Origin: Levilactobacillus suantsaiihabitans
Lineage (GTDB): Bacteria > Bacillota > Bacilli > Lactobacillales > Lactobacillaceae
Direction of reading: 5' to 3'
Assembly (NCBI RefSeq): GCF_004745505.1
Contig: NZ_RKLX01000003.1
Location: 1 to 64,000, forward strand
DNA length: 64,000 nt
Of this stretch, positions 43,085 to 51,825 are shown in pieces. Position 1 is the stretch's first letter. Each line of letters opens with the position of its first letter. The translations under genes and the position numbers were made by a program. A model generated the notes under the pieces. The model worked only from the letters and a program-made list of their open reading frames with translations. It ran no database searches and was not told where the DNA came from.

Positions 43085-44437
43085 ATGTCGAGTAAACAAA
43101 CTTGGACCAAGCGCCTGGCGCAAACGTTGATGGCAGCGAGTGCCTTGGTCGGAATCGCGTGGGGTGGCGGCCAGACCGTTGCGCACGCCAGCACATTGGC
43201 CATTCCGGATATTTCCGAATGGCAAGGAAAGTTAACATCGTCACAGGTGGCCAATTTGAAGAGTCAGGTGTCCTTTGTCATCAACCGGCGGCAATACGGC
43301 TCGTCGTACAAGGACCTCTATGCCACCAATAACACGGCGCTGTACGTGAAGTATGGCATTCCTTTTGGGGAGTACGATTACGCGCGGTTCACCAGCGCGG
43401 CCAGCGCCAAGCAAGAAGCTAAGGATTTCTACAACCGGTCGAATAAAAATGCCAAATTTTACGTTTTGGATTTTGAAGAAAATGACGTCACGTCCGGTAC
43501 CACCAACGCGGCGGTCAAGGCCTGGTATGATGAAATGAGCGCGTTGACCAATAAGAAGTTGGTGTTCTATTCCTACCAATCCTTTGCGACAAGTTATGCC
43601 AACACCGCACGCCAGAATTTTGATGCGCAGTGGATCGCCAACTACTCCACGACGCCTACGATTTCTTACGCACTGTGGCAATATACGGACCACAACTACC
43701 TGTCCGCGTTGGGCGAATACACGGATAACAGTAAGGCCGTAACTTCGGTGCACCCGATCTCTTGGTGGACGGACGCCACGACGACCGCGCTGACGCACAC
43801 GACCTACGCTTACAGCAGTTACAAGAAGGGCCAACATGTCTATCTACATAAAGGGGCAACCAAGGATGCGGATGGCACGGCGATTGCGGCCAGTGACCGG
43901 CAGAAATTTTACAAGATCAGCAAGGTGAAGAGCGTCACCTCGGACAAGTCTAAGCAGGCGTTGTATTTGAGCGGCCTGAACCAGTGGGTCTTGTCCCAGG
44001 ATGCGACCGGCTATTGGGTCGGCCAACATGGTTCCTTCACGTTGAATCATAAACTGAATCTTTATACAACTTCGAGTCTGTCCAAGAAGACTGGGGGTTA
44101 TTACGTGGCCGGCGATACCGTCGCCGGGAAAATCGTCAAGGCACCGAGCGGCAAGTCCTACCGCATCAAGACCAAATTAGGTTACTTGTCCGCCAACACG
44201 AAGTACTCAGACCACGCTTACTACGAGTCATTGGGGTCCAAAACGACCATCAAGACCAAGAAGAAGGTCTACGAATACGGGAAGTCTTCATTTGCCAAGA
44301 GTAGCCGGAAAAAGGCGGTCAAGAAGGGCACCACGCTGGCCGTTACGGGCGTTAAGAAGCGGTCCACGGGCTCACGGTACTTTGTTTTGAGCAACGGCAA
44401 CTACGTCACGGCACTGAAAAGTTACGTGACGAAATAG
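43085..44437 (+). CDS. Secreted GH25 muramidase with wall-binding domain
   Basis: A 450-residue exported lysozyme: signal peptide (residues 1-36, VAHAST), a GH25 domain from LAIPDISEWQGKL (catalytic-type Asp) through FGEYDYARF, KFYVLDFEEND (DFE, the catalytic Asp-x-Glu) and DAQWIANYS, ending WQYTD at about 215. The C-terminal 210 residues are basic, Lys/Tyr/Ser-rich repeats such as HKGATKDADGT and SSRKKAVKKGTTLAVTGV...YFVLSNGNYVTALKSY. That is an SLAP/DUF5776-like wall-binding module. It probably cleaves peptidoglycan as an autolysin. The next gene follows after 21 bases. Confidence 0.88.
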   Translation: MSSKQTWTKRLAQTLMAASALVGIAWGGGQTVAHASTLAIPDISEWQGKLTSSQVANLKSQVSFVINRRQYGSSYKDLYATNNTALYVKYGIPFGEYDYARFTSAASAKQEAKDFYNRSNKNAKFYVLDFEENDVTSGTTNAAVKAWYDEMSALTNKKLVFYSYQSFATSYANTARQNFDAQWIANYSTTPTISYALWQYTDHNYLSALGEYTDNSKAVTSVHPISWWTDATTTALTHTTYAYSSYKKGQHVYLHKGATKDADGTAIAASDRQKFYKISKVKSVTSDKSKQALYLSGLNQWVLSQDATGYWVGQHGSFTLNHKLNLYTTSSLSKKTGGYYVAGDTVAGKIVKAPSGKSYRIKTKLGYLSANTKYSDHAYYESLGSKTTIKTKKKVYEYGKSSFAKSSRKKAVKKGTTLAVTGVKKRSTGSRYFVLSNGNYVTALKSYVTK

Positions 44438-44458
44438 AGAAAAGGAAGTTGGATAGTT

Positions 44459-45100
44459 ATGCAACGAAAAACGAAAATCATCACGACCGTGACGACGGCC
44501 CTGGCGCTGTTGGCCTTGGGTTCCGGCACGGCCCTGCAGATTCACGCGGCTAACGATGTCAGTTCAGTTGGCCAAACCACGGCGCCGGCTAAGGCCACGG
44601 CCGATGGGACTAAGCTACAGGCCGACAGTGCCAGTGGGACCAAGCAAAATTACCGGGTCAATTACACAGCCACGAATAGCCAGTCGGCGACCTACCAGAA
44701 AACCACGTACGGTAGCACCAGCACGGCCAAGGACCAGGTTGATTACGTGGGCAAGTCAAATGGCGCGAGTGTGAAGCTAAATAATGGCACCACGGCCGTC
44801 GTCCAGGGGACCATGGGCCACACCTATGTGCACTGGAACAAGGGTGACTGGTCCGTGACCGCGGTCACCAGCAACGCCGATGCCACGGGCACGCCGACGC
44901 AATTTGCCAAGCAGGTCAACCAGCAGTTGAACCAGGCCAGTCTGCCCAAGAAGGCCGATACGGGTGCCATCACGGTCTACAGTCAAGATGAGGACAACGA
45001 GACCAATTCGGTGACCTGGCAAGATGGCAAGCAGGTCTACAAGGTCAGCGGCACAGCGGCCGACGCCACGGTCAAGGTAGCCCAGAACGCGGATAATTAG
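44459..45100 (+). CDS. Secreted protein of unknown function, lysozyme operon
   Basis: A 213-residue exported protein: signal peptide (KIITTVTTALALLALGSGTALQIHAAND), then an Ala/Thr/Ser/Lys-rich low-complexity segment to about residue 75, then a small alpha/beta domain (TAVVQGTMGHTYVHWNKGDWSVTAV ... TGAITVYSQDEDNETNSVTWQDGKQVYKVSG). It has no cysteines and no anchor. It begins 21 bases after the GH25 gene with GGAAG before its ATG, so it is almost certainly co-transcribed. It may aid or inhibit the muramidase; there is no direct evidence. An A element begins directly after its stop. Confidence 0.65.
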   Translation: MQRKTKIITTVTTALALLALGSGTALQIHAANDVSSVGQTTAPAKATADGTKLQADSASGTKQNYRVNYTATNSQSATYQKTTYGSTSTAKDQVDYVGKSNGASVKLNNGTTAVVQGTMGHTYVHWNKGDWSVTAVTSNADATGTPTQFAKQVNQQLNQASLPKKADTGAITVYSQDEDNETNSVTWQDGKQVYKVSGTAADATVKVAQNADN

Positions 45101-45103
45101 AGA

Positions 45104-45226
45104 AAAGAGTGCGCCAGCAGGCGGTTAGCCGGCGAGCATTAAGGCTGGTAACTGGATCATCCCGGTTTTGGATGATTTGGTTACCAGTTTTAAGCGGAAC
45201 CGGCTGCCTGCTGGTGCACGTTTCGG
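45104..45226 (+). repeat. A element, copy 6 (forward), after the secreted-protein stop
   Basis: Stems CCAGCAGGC...GCCTGCTGG, AGCCGG...CCGGCT and CTGGTAAC...GTTACCAG with ATCATCC...GGATGAT. It starts three bases after the stop codon. Confidence 0.85.
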
Positions 45227-45235
45227 CAATGTCGC

Positions 45236-45835
45236 TGGCGAAGAACGGGCTGAACTAACACAGTGCGATACTGGCCGCCTTACCGTTCGCGTCCGGTACC
45301 CATAGCCGACTCTGACTACTGGAACTGGTGAAGCCAGTGCCTGCGTCAGGCTAGGGTGGGGCCTGCTCTGGGGAACACCTCCAGCCTGAGAAGCGGTCTT
45401 CCGGTTCGCTTGAAAGCCTGGCAAAAACCGGCCAGTCTCTCAAGTCGTCCCGCGCTGTAACCTGGCAAATGACGCCAGGTAACACCGCCGACACAGCTGG
45501 CTACACCCTGGCTGCCTCCGGCAAAGTGGTGCTCCTGTCAGTAACACGACGTCTAGGTAGGATTCAGTCGGCCAATGTTCACTACCTTGGGCGAAGTCAA
45601 TCGTTACTGGCAAGCACTTTTGTAGCCGAGAGTTCGCTAGAGATGAGTTCAGCTGTGGGAGTTCCCTTAGCGGCACGCTTTTTGGCGCTTAGGGAACTGG
45701 CAATTTGGAGACGCGGGCTATCGGCTCCGAATTGAGGTTCGAGACCGCTCTTTGGCTCGGACCGGCGCCCTCAGCGTTCCAACTCATCTCTAGCGAACGG
45801 TAAGGCGGCCGGCAGACAAGACACTAAAGTTGCCA
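45236..45835 (+). repeat. BC element, full copy (forward)
   Basis: B half with ACCTGGC (45460-45466) and GCCAGGT (45474-45480), and CTTGAAAGCCTGGC...GGCCAGTCTCTCAAG. C half outer stem 45632-45649 with 45781-45798 (GTTCGCTAGAGATGAGTT and its exact complement), then AGTTCCCTTAGCG...CGCTTAGGGAACT, CAATTTGGAG...CTCCGAATTG and GGTTCGAG...CTCGGACC. Every C stem differs from the 28640 copy on both sides. Confidence 0.85.
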
Positions 45836-45875
45836 GGCGACGGAATGTGAACAGTTAAGCAGAATAGGCTAAACC

Positions 45876-45908
45876 AGGGGCTGCGGCGACGAACCGTAGC
45901 CCCTTTTG
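45876..45908 (+). terminator. Terminator downstream of the BC element
   Basis: GGGGCTGCGG pairs with CCGTAGCCCC (one G:T), then TTTT. It would end any transcript running through the lysozyme operon and repeats. Confidence 0.75.
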
Positions 45909-45999
45909 GCACCCCGCCAAAAATAATTCAAAAAAATCTAGTAACCAACGTTTCTGAGCCGTAAACTAGAGCTATGGAAATCAACGGGAGGGGTTGCTT

Positions 46000-47169
46000 T
46001 TGAAGAATCTGCGTCAACCAGAGTCGGGACTTTCCTGGTTCTATCAACGATTTTTAAATAATCATATTACAATTTTACTGTTAAATATTTTTCTCTTGTT
46101 GTTGGTCTTGAATGAATTGATGCAAAATGCCTGGATCCTGACGCCAGTCTGGAAATTCATCGGTATCACCATGCCGGCCATTGTGGTGGCGGGGATCCTC
46201 TTCTACGTGCTCGACCCGTTCGTGCACTTCATGGAACGGCGCTTGCATTTGCGCACGGGGCTGGCGATTGCCATCGCGATGCTCCTGACGGTGGGCATCA
46301 TCGTGGCTATTTTCTTGAATCTGATTCCGTTTCTGACCAAGCAGACCAGTGGCATTATCGGCGCGCTGCCGCAATTTGCCAATGACATGCTCCACAATAT
46401 CAATCGCCTGAACCAAGAGCACCACTGGCTGTCCAACAGCAATCTGGCGGACATCAACCAGCGAGTTACGACCTACTTTTCCAAACGGGGGTTGAACTTG
46501 TTGACCGGGACGCTGAGCTCACTGGGCAACGTGGTCACGACCGTTAGCGACTGGATCATCACCATCATCACCGCGCCGCTGGTTCTATTCTTCATGCTCA
46601 AGGACGGCACGCGTTTTCCGCATTACATCAGCCAGGTCGTGCCCACGGCGTACCGCAGCCGCTTCGTCACGATGCTCGACCAGATGAACGTGAAGGTCAG
46701 TTCCTACGTGCGGGGGCAACTGACCGTGGCGTTGTGCGTGCTGATCATTTTCACGACCGGCTACTCGATCATTGGCTTGCGCTATGCCCTGTTGATTGGG
46801 CTGCTGGCGGGGCCGTTGAACCTGATTCCGTACTTTGGGTCGGCCATCGCGCTGGTCCCCGCGCTCATCATCGGTGTGGTCACCAGCCCGTCCATGTTGC
46901 TGGGCGTGGTCATCGTGTACCTGATCGAATGGGTCTTGGAAACGCAGGTCCTGTCGCCGCTGATCATGGGCAACAGTCTGGCCATGCATCCCATCACCAT
47001 CGTCTTCGTCCTGCTCGCTGGGGGCAAAATGTTTGGCCTACTCGGTGTCATCTTCGGGGTACCGGGCTTTGCCGTGCTCAAGGTCCTGGCCACCACGGGC
47101 TTCCAGTGGTACCAGGAATATTCCGCGCTGTATCCGGACGTTTTGCCACCAGACGAGTTGGAACCTTAA
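46000..47169 (+). CDS. AI-2E-family (PerM-like) membrane transporter
   Basis: A 389-residue polytopic protein with about eight helices. Signature parts are WKFIGITMPAIVVAGILFYVLDPFV, LRTGLAIAIAMLLT, the amphipathic central domain (IIGALPQFANDMLHNINRL), then GLRYALLIGLLAGPLNLIPYFG and LSPLIMGNSLAMHPITI, all typical of the AI-2E/PerM (DUF20) family. Members move diverse substrates, including sodium/proton exchange in some cases, so 'AI-2 exporter' should not be assumed. I prefer TTG 46000 because GGGAGGGG lies six bases upstream; TTG 45994 is too close. Confidence 0.8.
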   Translation: MKNLRQPESGLSWFYQRFLNNHITILLLNIFLLLLVLNELMQNAWILTPVWKFIGITMPAIVVAGILFYVLDPFVHFMERRLHLRTGLAIAIAMLLTVGIIVAIFLNLIPFLTKQTSGIIGALPQFANDMLHNINRLNQEHHWLSNSNLADINQRVTTYFSKRGLNLLTGTLSSLGNVVTTVSDWIITIITAPLVLFFMLKDGTRFPHYISQVVPTAYRSRFVTMLDQMNVKVSSYVRGQLTVALCVLIIFTTGYSIIGLRYALLIGLLAGPLNLIPYFGSAIALVPALIIGVVTSPSMLLGVVIVYLIEWVLETQVLSPLIMGNSLAMHPITIVFVLLAGGKMFGLLGVIFGVPGFAVLKVLATTGFQWYQEYSALYPDVLPPDELEP

Positions 47170-47339
47170 CGTTTGATTAACACCATCAAGTTGCCCGAAA
47201 ACGGGTCAAATCGGCGTAGCCCTAGTGGTTGCGTCGTTTTTGTTTCCGTGAAAATTTCACAACTACCCGGCCACTTTAAGTTTCAGCAAAGCCCGCTCTG
47301 GGATACTCGGAACATGTTATGAAATGGAGGCGACCCAAA

Positions 47340-48791
47340 ATGAATTTTTTGAAACGGGCCTGGTTAAATGTGTGGGCGAAGAAGGGCCGGTCAGTCTTAC
47401 TGATCCTGGTCTCGTCCGCCATCTTGATGTTTGTGTTAGCCGGCCTACTGATCCGCAGCGCTGCGGTGAAGGCGACCGACCAAGCGAAGGCCGACGTGGG
47501 GGCAACGGTCACCCTGTCGGCGAATCGCCAAGCGGCGTTTAAGAAGGTGCAAAGTAGTAGCAGTTCCAGCAAGTCTAGTCGACCTAAGATGACGCTGACA
47601 CCGGTCAAACTGAGCGATGCCGCCAAAATCGCTAAGCTCAGTAACGTGAAAAGCGAAAATGTGACTAGCAGTACTAGCGTCAATGCCAGCTCCTATGACG
47701 TGGTCTCAACCACCAGTGGGATGGGCAGCAGTCAGGGCGGTCCTGGCAACATGAAGGGCGGCACCAGCAGTGGCGATACCCAGATCAATGGGGTCAGCGC
47801 CACGAGTTTGACCACCGCCTTTAGTGATAATCAAAGCAAAATCACCAAGGGCCGCGGCATTACCAGCGCCGACAAGAACACGAATCACGTGGTCATCGAA
47901 AAGAACCTGGCCAGTCAAAACGACCTGACCGTGGGCGACACCATCACCGTTAAGAAGACGACCGGTAGCAAGGCCAAGGTCAAGTTGAAGATCGTCGGTA
48001 TTTACCGCGCCAGCGCAACAGCTTCCAGCAGCGCCGGTCCGATGAGCAGTGACCCTAGCAATACGATGTACACCTCATACACCCTGGCCAACACGTTCAA
48101 GGGCAGCAAGTATGCGGGGACCGCGGATTCTGTCACGTTTAACGTCAGCAATCCCGCCAAGGTCAGCAGCGTGAAGGCCGCCGGTAAGAAATTGATCAAT
48201 ACCAGCAGCTATTCACTGAGCACCGATGACGCCAGTTACCAGACGGTGAAGGCCTCGATGAGCAACGTCGAAAGCTTTGCCAATAAGATCGTCTGGCTGG
48301 TCGCCATTGCCGGGACTATTATTCTGGCGTTGATCGTGATCTTGATGATTCGCGAACGGCGCTTTGAAATTGGCGTCCTCCTGTCGCTGGGCGAAGCGCG
48401 TTGGAAGATTGTGGCCCAGTTCTTTACGGAAATGTTGATGGTCATTGTGGTGGCCGTAGCGATTGCGGGGGCCGGTGGTAAATTTGTCGGCGACCAGCTG
48501 GGGTCACAACTGGTGGCCCAAAGCACCACGACGCAAACCACGTCGAGCAGCACGTCAACCCAACCCGGTGGTGGGCAACCTGGTGGTGGCGGTATGCGCG
48601 GCGGCAACGGTGGTCCGGGGATGCAACAAGCTTCTAGCACCAAGGCCGCGGATACCGACCTGGACATTAGCGTGAGTGCCGTCAGCCTGGCGGAACTGGG
48701 CGGCTTCGGCTTAGCTATCACGTTCCTGTCGATCATGATCGCTTCGGGTGGCATTTTACGACTGGAACCGAAGAAAGTCTTAATTTCCTAA
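47340..48791 (+). CDS. MacB/FtsX-type ABC transporter permease
   Basis: A 483-residue permease with one N-terminal helix (SVLLILVSSAILMFVLAGLLI), a large extracytoplasmic domain of about 260 residues rich in Ser/Thr/Lys, and three C-terminal helices (FtsX fold; IREREF-like MIRERRFEIGVLLSLGEARW). An unusual loop of about 60 residues rich in Gly, Gln, Ser and Thr (QPGGGQPGGGGMRGGNG) sits between the last two helices, outside the cell. ATG 47340 follows GGAGG. The ATPase gene starts 11 bases after its stop, so the pair makes one MacB-like complex, probably for peptide or lipid export or envelope stress. Confidence 0.82.
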   Translation: MNFLKRAWLNVWAKKGRSVLLILVSSAILMFVLAGLLIRSAAVKATDQAKADVGATVTLSANRQAAFKKVQSSSSSSKSSRPKMTLTPVKLSDAAKIAKLSNVKSENVTSSTSVNASSYDVVSTTSGMGSSQGGPGNMKGGTSSGDTQINGVSATSLTTAFSDNQSKITKGRGITSADKNTNHVVIEKNLASQNDLTVGDTITVKKTTGSKAKVKLKIVGIYRASATASSSAGPMSSDPSNTMYTSYTLANTFKGSKYAGTADSVTFNVSNPAKVSSVKAAGKKLINTSSYSLSTDDASYQTVKASMSNVESFANKIVWLVAIAGTIILALIVILMIRERRFEIGVLLSLGEARWKIVAQFFTEMLMVIVVAVAIAGAGGKFVGDQLGSQLVAQSTTTQTTSSSTSTQPGGGQPGGGGMRGGNGGPGMQQASSTKAADTDLDISVSAVSLAELGGFGLAITFLSIMIASGGILRLEPKKVLIS

Positions 48792-48802
48792 GGAGGATGC
48801 GC

Positions 48803-49462
48803 ATGTTAAAGACACAAAACCTGGGTTATTGGTACCAGGATAAATCGCAACCGTTGTTTCAAGATCTCAATTTGACATTTGACGAGGGCCAATCCTACGC
48901 GATCCTCGGCCATTCCGGTACGGGGAAGACCACCTTCTTGTCCCTGATTGCCGGGTTAGATAAGCCCAAAAGTGGTGACATCTGGCTGGGCGACCGGTCC
49001 CTGAAACAAATCGGATTGACCAACTACCGGCGCCACGACGTTTCAATCGTGTTTCAGGCCTACAACCTGTTCACGTACATGTCGCCGCTCAACAACCTCT
49101 TGACGGCCATGGCCATCACGGGGGCGGAACACGCCGGCGACAAGTTCTTTGCTCGGCGGACACTCAATAGTCTGGGAATCGGTGAAGACCTGGTTGAACG
49201 CAACGTCCAGCACCTCTCAGGGGGCCAGCAACAGCGGGTAGCGATTGCCCGGGCCATGGCTTGCGATGCCCCGTTAGTCGTGGCAGACGAGCCTACAGGT
49301 AACCTAGACGAGGACAATACGCAAGAAGTCATCGACCAGTTCCAGCAGCTGGCGCATCAGCAGCACAAATGCGTCATCATCGTGACCCATGAGCCCGACG
49401 TGGCAGCGCGGTGTGACCACCAGTTCCGGCTGGAAAACAAGCAGTTCACGCAGTTGGCATGA
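48803..49462 (+). CDS. MacB/LolD-type ABC transporter ATPase
   Basis: A 219-residue ATPase: Walker A GHSGTGKTTFLS (near residue 36), Q-loop VFQAYNLFTYM, signature [15 protein letters not shown], Walker B LVVADEPTGNLDEDN, H-loop IIVTHEPDVA. This is the LolD/MacB subfamily. I start at ATG 48803 because AGGAGG ends seven bases before it; ATG 48797 is too close to the RBS. It partners with the FtsX-type permease just upstream. No two-component system lies nearby. Confidence 0.88.
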   Translation: MLKTQNLGYWYQDKSQPLFQDLNLTFDEGQSYAILGHSGTGKTTFLSLIAGLDKPKSGDIWLGDRSLKQIGLTNYRRHDVSIVFQAYNLFTYMSPLNNLLTAMAITGAEHAGDKFFARRTLNSLGIGEDLVERNVQHLSGGQQQRVAIARAMACDAPLVVADEPTGNLDEDNTQEVIDQFQQLAHQQHKCVIIVTHEPDVAARCDHQFRLENKQFTQLA

Positions 49463-49499
49463 TGTCGTTGTTAATTAATGCCTGCATCACGGCAACCTG

Positions 49500-50030
49500 A
49501 TTCGTGCTGGTCGCCTGCCGTTACGTGAAACTCCAGGCCGGAACGCTGGGGGAGGACGGTCCGAGCCAAAGTCCGGTCTCGGTCCTTGCTTTGAGCCGCA
49601 AACCCACGTCTCAAAGTCACCAATTTTGTAGCCAAGGACGCTACAAAATTCCCCGGCTGAGCCTGGATTTCACTTCACTCTCGGCTGCTGTAGTGCGTGT
49701 TAGTAACAGTTGCCTTACCCCCAGGTGATAGCTATATTGACGACTAGTCTTTCACTAACACAGTGTCACTGATAGACATCAACCTTGCCGGAGGCAGCCA
49801 GGGTGGAGCCAGCTGTGTCGGCGGTGTTGGCTGAGGTCCTTTCTCAGCCTACAGCGCGGGACGACTTGAGAGACTGGCTGCTTTTGCCAGGCTTTCAAGC
49901 GAGGCAGAAGACCGCTCCTCAGGCTGGAGCCGTTCCCCAGAGCAGGTGGAACCCTGGCTGACGCAGGCGTCTGGTTTCCCCAATTTTAGGTTCAACCTTC
50001 AGTTAACGACCGGAAATAGCTCCGTTGCAC
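49500..50030 (-). repeat. BC element, full copy (reverse)
   Basis: C half closed by GTGAAACTCCAGGC (49525-49538) with GCCTGGATTTCAC (49661-49673), one bulge. The inner hairpin AATTTTGTAGC...GCTACAAAATT has a sequence unlike that in any other copy. B half with GGCTGAG (49830-49836) and CTCAGCC (49844-49850). It fills the gap between the ABC ATPase and the FAD oxidase. Confidence 0.82.
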
Positions 50031-50158
50031 GCTGAAACAAGCGGGTGGCGGGGCTGTTTTTGCGGGAAACGGTCGCGGGCGATAGATTAAACCTGTATTT
50101 TTTAAAATTACGTGTTACACTGATCACTGTTGAATACTAATCAAAGAAGGTCGATGAC

Positions 50159-51553
50159 ATGACAGTTTTTAGTGCTTACGCCGATGAAGACATCACGGCG
50201 TTTCTGAAAGAACAGGTCAAGGATGGTACCGTAGCAACCGATGAGCAGACGTTGAAGAAGCAATCCTTCAACCCCAATGCGTCTGGTGGCGAGTCTGGCT
50301 TGGCTCGGGCGTTCGTTGAAGTTGCCAGCGTGGCCGACATCCAAGGGGTGTTACGGACGGCGCGGAAATTTCACATCGCCGTGGTGCCCCAAACAACGTT
50401 CAGCAGTACGGTGATTGGCTCTGACGGGATCGACGGCGCCATTATCCTGTCGACGCGTAAGATGAATCAGATCCTAGAAATCAACAAGGAAGATTCCGTG
50501 GCGGTCGTACAACCTGGTGTGGTCAACGGTGATTTGGACCAAGCGGCCCGAAAACAAGGCTTGTTCTACGCGCCAGATCCGGGTTCCAAGCCATTTTCAT
50601 CCATCGGCGGCAACGTTTCGACCAATGCCGGTGGGATGAGTACCGTGCGTTTCGGCGCCACTAAGGACAACGTCTTGGGCCTCAAGGCCGTGTTGGCAGA
50701 TGGCCGGGTCATCAAGCTCGGGGGTCGCACGCTGAAACAAGCCTTTGGTTACGACCTGACCCAGCTCTTTGTGGGCTCCGAAGGCACCTTGGGCATCATC
50801 TATGAGATCACGGTCAAATTAATGCCGATTCCGCTAGGCAAGTCCGTCATGGGCGTGGCCTTCTTTAAAGACATGAGTGCCCTCGCCGCTGGGGTGACGG
50901 CCGTTCGCATGTCGGGGGTCTACCCGACGATGTTGGAAGCCTTGGACGGCAACACGGTCAAGGCGTTGGACCGCTACGAACACACGCATTATGCGGACAA
51001 CAGCGGCTCCATGTTGATCTTCCGGCTGGACGGCAGCAGTGACGAAAGCGTTGGCGTTTTGAACGATTTGTTAGCGAAACACGATGCGCAAAACGTTCAG
51101 GTCACCACCGACGCTAAGGAACAGGCCGGGCTGGAAAAGCTGCGGCAGGACATGTTACCGGCCGTCTTTGCTGGGAACAATCACCTGATGGAAGACATGG
51201 CGATGCCGCTGTCTAAGCTGGCGCCGATGATGGACTTCTTACAAGACCTGGGCAAGAAGCTGGGCATCACCATCTACACGGCCGGTCATGCCGGCGATGG
51301 CAACGTGCACCCGACCTACACTTGGTCAAAGGACGAAGACGACGTGCCGGAAGTGATCATCGAAGCACTGCGGCAGACGTTCTGGAAGACGCTGGAAATG
51401 GGCGGGACCATCTCCGGGGAACACGCCGTGGGGATGGTTAAGAATCAATGGAACAACCCCGAATTAGGCGAAACAGTCGATCTGTTACAGCATCAGATCA
51501 AGACGTTGTTTGACCCGATGAACCTGTTGAACCCGAAACGCAAGATCGATTAA
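50159..51553 (+). CDS. FAD-linked oxidase, GlcD/D-lactate dehydrogenase type
   Basis: A 464-residue flavoenzyme of the VAO/PCMH superfamily. The FAD domain has VVPQTTFSSTVIG, PDPGSKPFSSIGGNVSTNAGGMSTVRFGAT and GGRTLKQAFGYDLTQLFVGSEGTLGIIYEITVKL. The C-terminal domain holds the family's HAGDGNVHP (metal/substrate histidines near 378-385) and SGEHAVGMVK, ending FDPMNLLNPKR. It should oxidise a 2-hydroxy acid such as glycolate or D-lactate; the electron acceptor is unknown. RBS AGAAGG precedes ATG 50159. It is monocistronic with a good terminator. Confidence 0.88.
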   Translation: MTVFSAYADEDITAFLKEQVKDGTVATDEQTLKKQSFNPNASGGESGLARAFVEVASVADIQGVLRTARKFHIAVVPQTTFSSTVIGSDGIDGAIILSTRKMNQILEINKEDSVAVVQPGVVNGDLDQAARKQGLFYAPDPGSKPFSSIGGNVSTNAGGMSTVRFGATKDNVLGLKAVLADGRVIKLGGRTLKQAFGYDLTQLFVGSEGTLGIIYEITVKLMPIPLGKSVMGVAFFKDMSALAAGVTAVRMSGVYPTMLEALDGNTVKALDRYEHTHYADNSGSMLIFRLDGSSDESVGVLNDLLAKHDAQNVQVTTDAKEQAGLEKLRQDMLPAVFAGNNHLMEDMAMPLSKLAPMMDFLQDLGKKLGITIYTAGHAGDGNVHPTYTWSKDEDDVPEVIIEALRQTFWKTLEMGGTISGEHAVGMVKNQWNNPELGETVDLLQHQIKTLFDPMNLLNPKRKID

Positions 51554-51586
51554 AGAAACTGAACAAACGTTGTGTGAGTTGCAACG

Positions 51587-51635
51587 GGGAGCGTTAAGTG
51601 GGCTGGCGAGCACCAGTCGCCTAACGCTCCTTTTG
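51587..51635 (+). terminator. Terminator of the FAD oxidase gene
   Basis: GGAGCGTTA...TAACGCTCC with an inner CTGG...CCAG; TTTT follows. Confidence 0.85.
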
Positions 51636-51724
51636 TGAAATTTAATGGGTTAGTTTCCCAGACGACGCAACTGTTTCACCGAGAAATAGTGTTGCCCTGC
51701 TGAGCATAAAGTTTGCGAAATCAG

Positions 51725-51753
51725 CCGACAAAATAGATAATTATTGGTACAAT
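51725..51753 (+). promoter_or_regulatory. Candidate promoter of the alpha-glucosidase gene
   Basis: CCGACA (51725-51730), 17 bases, TACAAT (51748-51753), ending 72 bases before the start codon. Confidence 0.5.
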
Positions 51754-51825
51754 TGGAGCCGGATACAATCCCAGAAGATGACGAAACACAACCGGTTACA
51801 ATTTTGCAGTGAAAGGAAGACAGCA

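Noticed and set aside
46000-47169. Autoinducer-2 exporter as a firm function
   Set aside because: The family name is historical; members transport other solutes, so only the family is stated.
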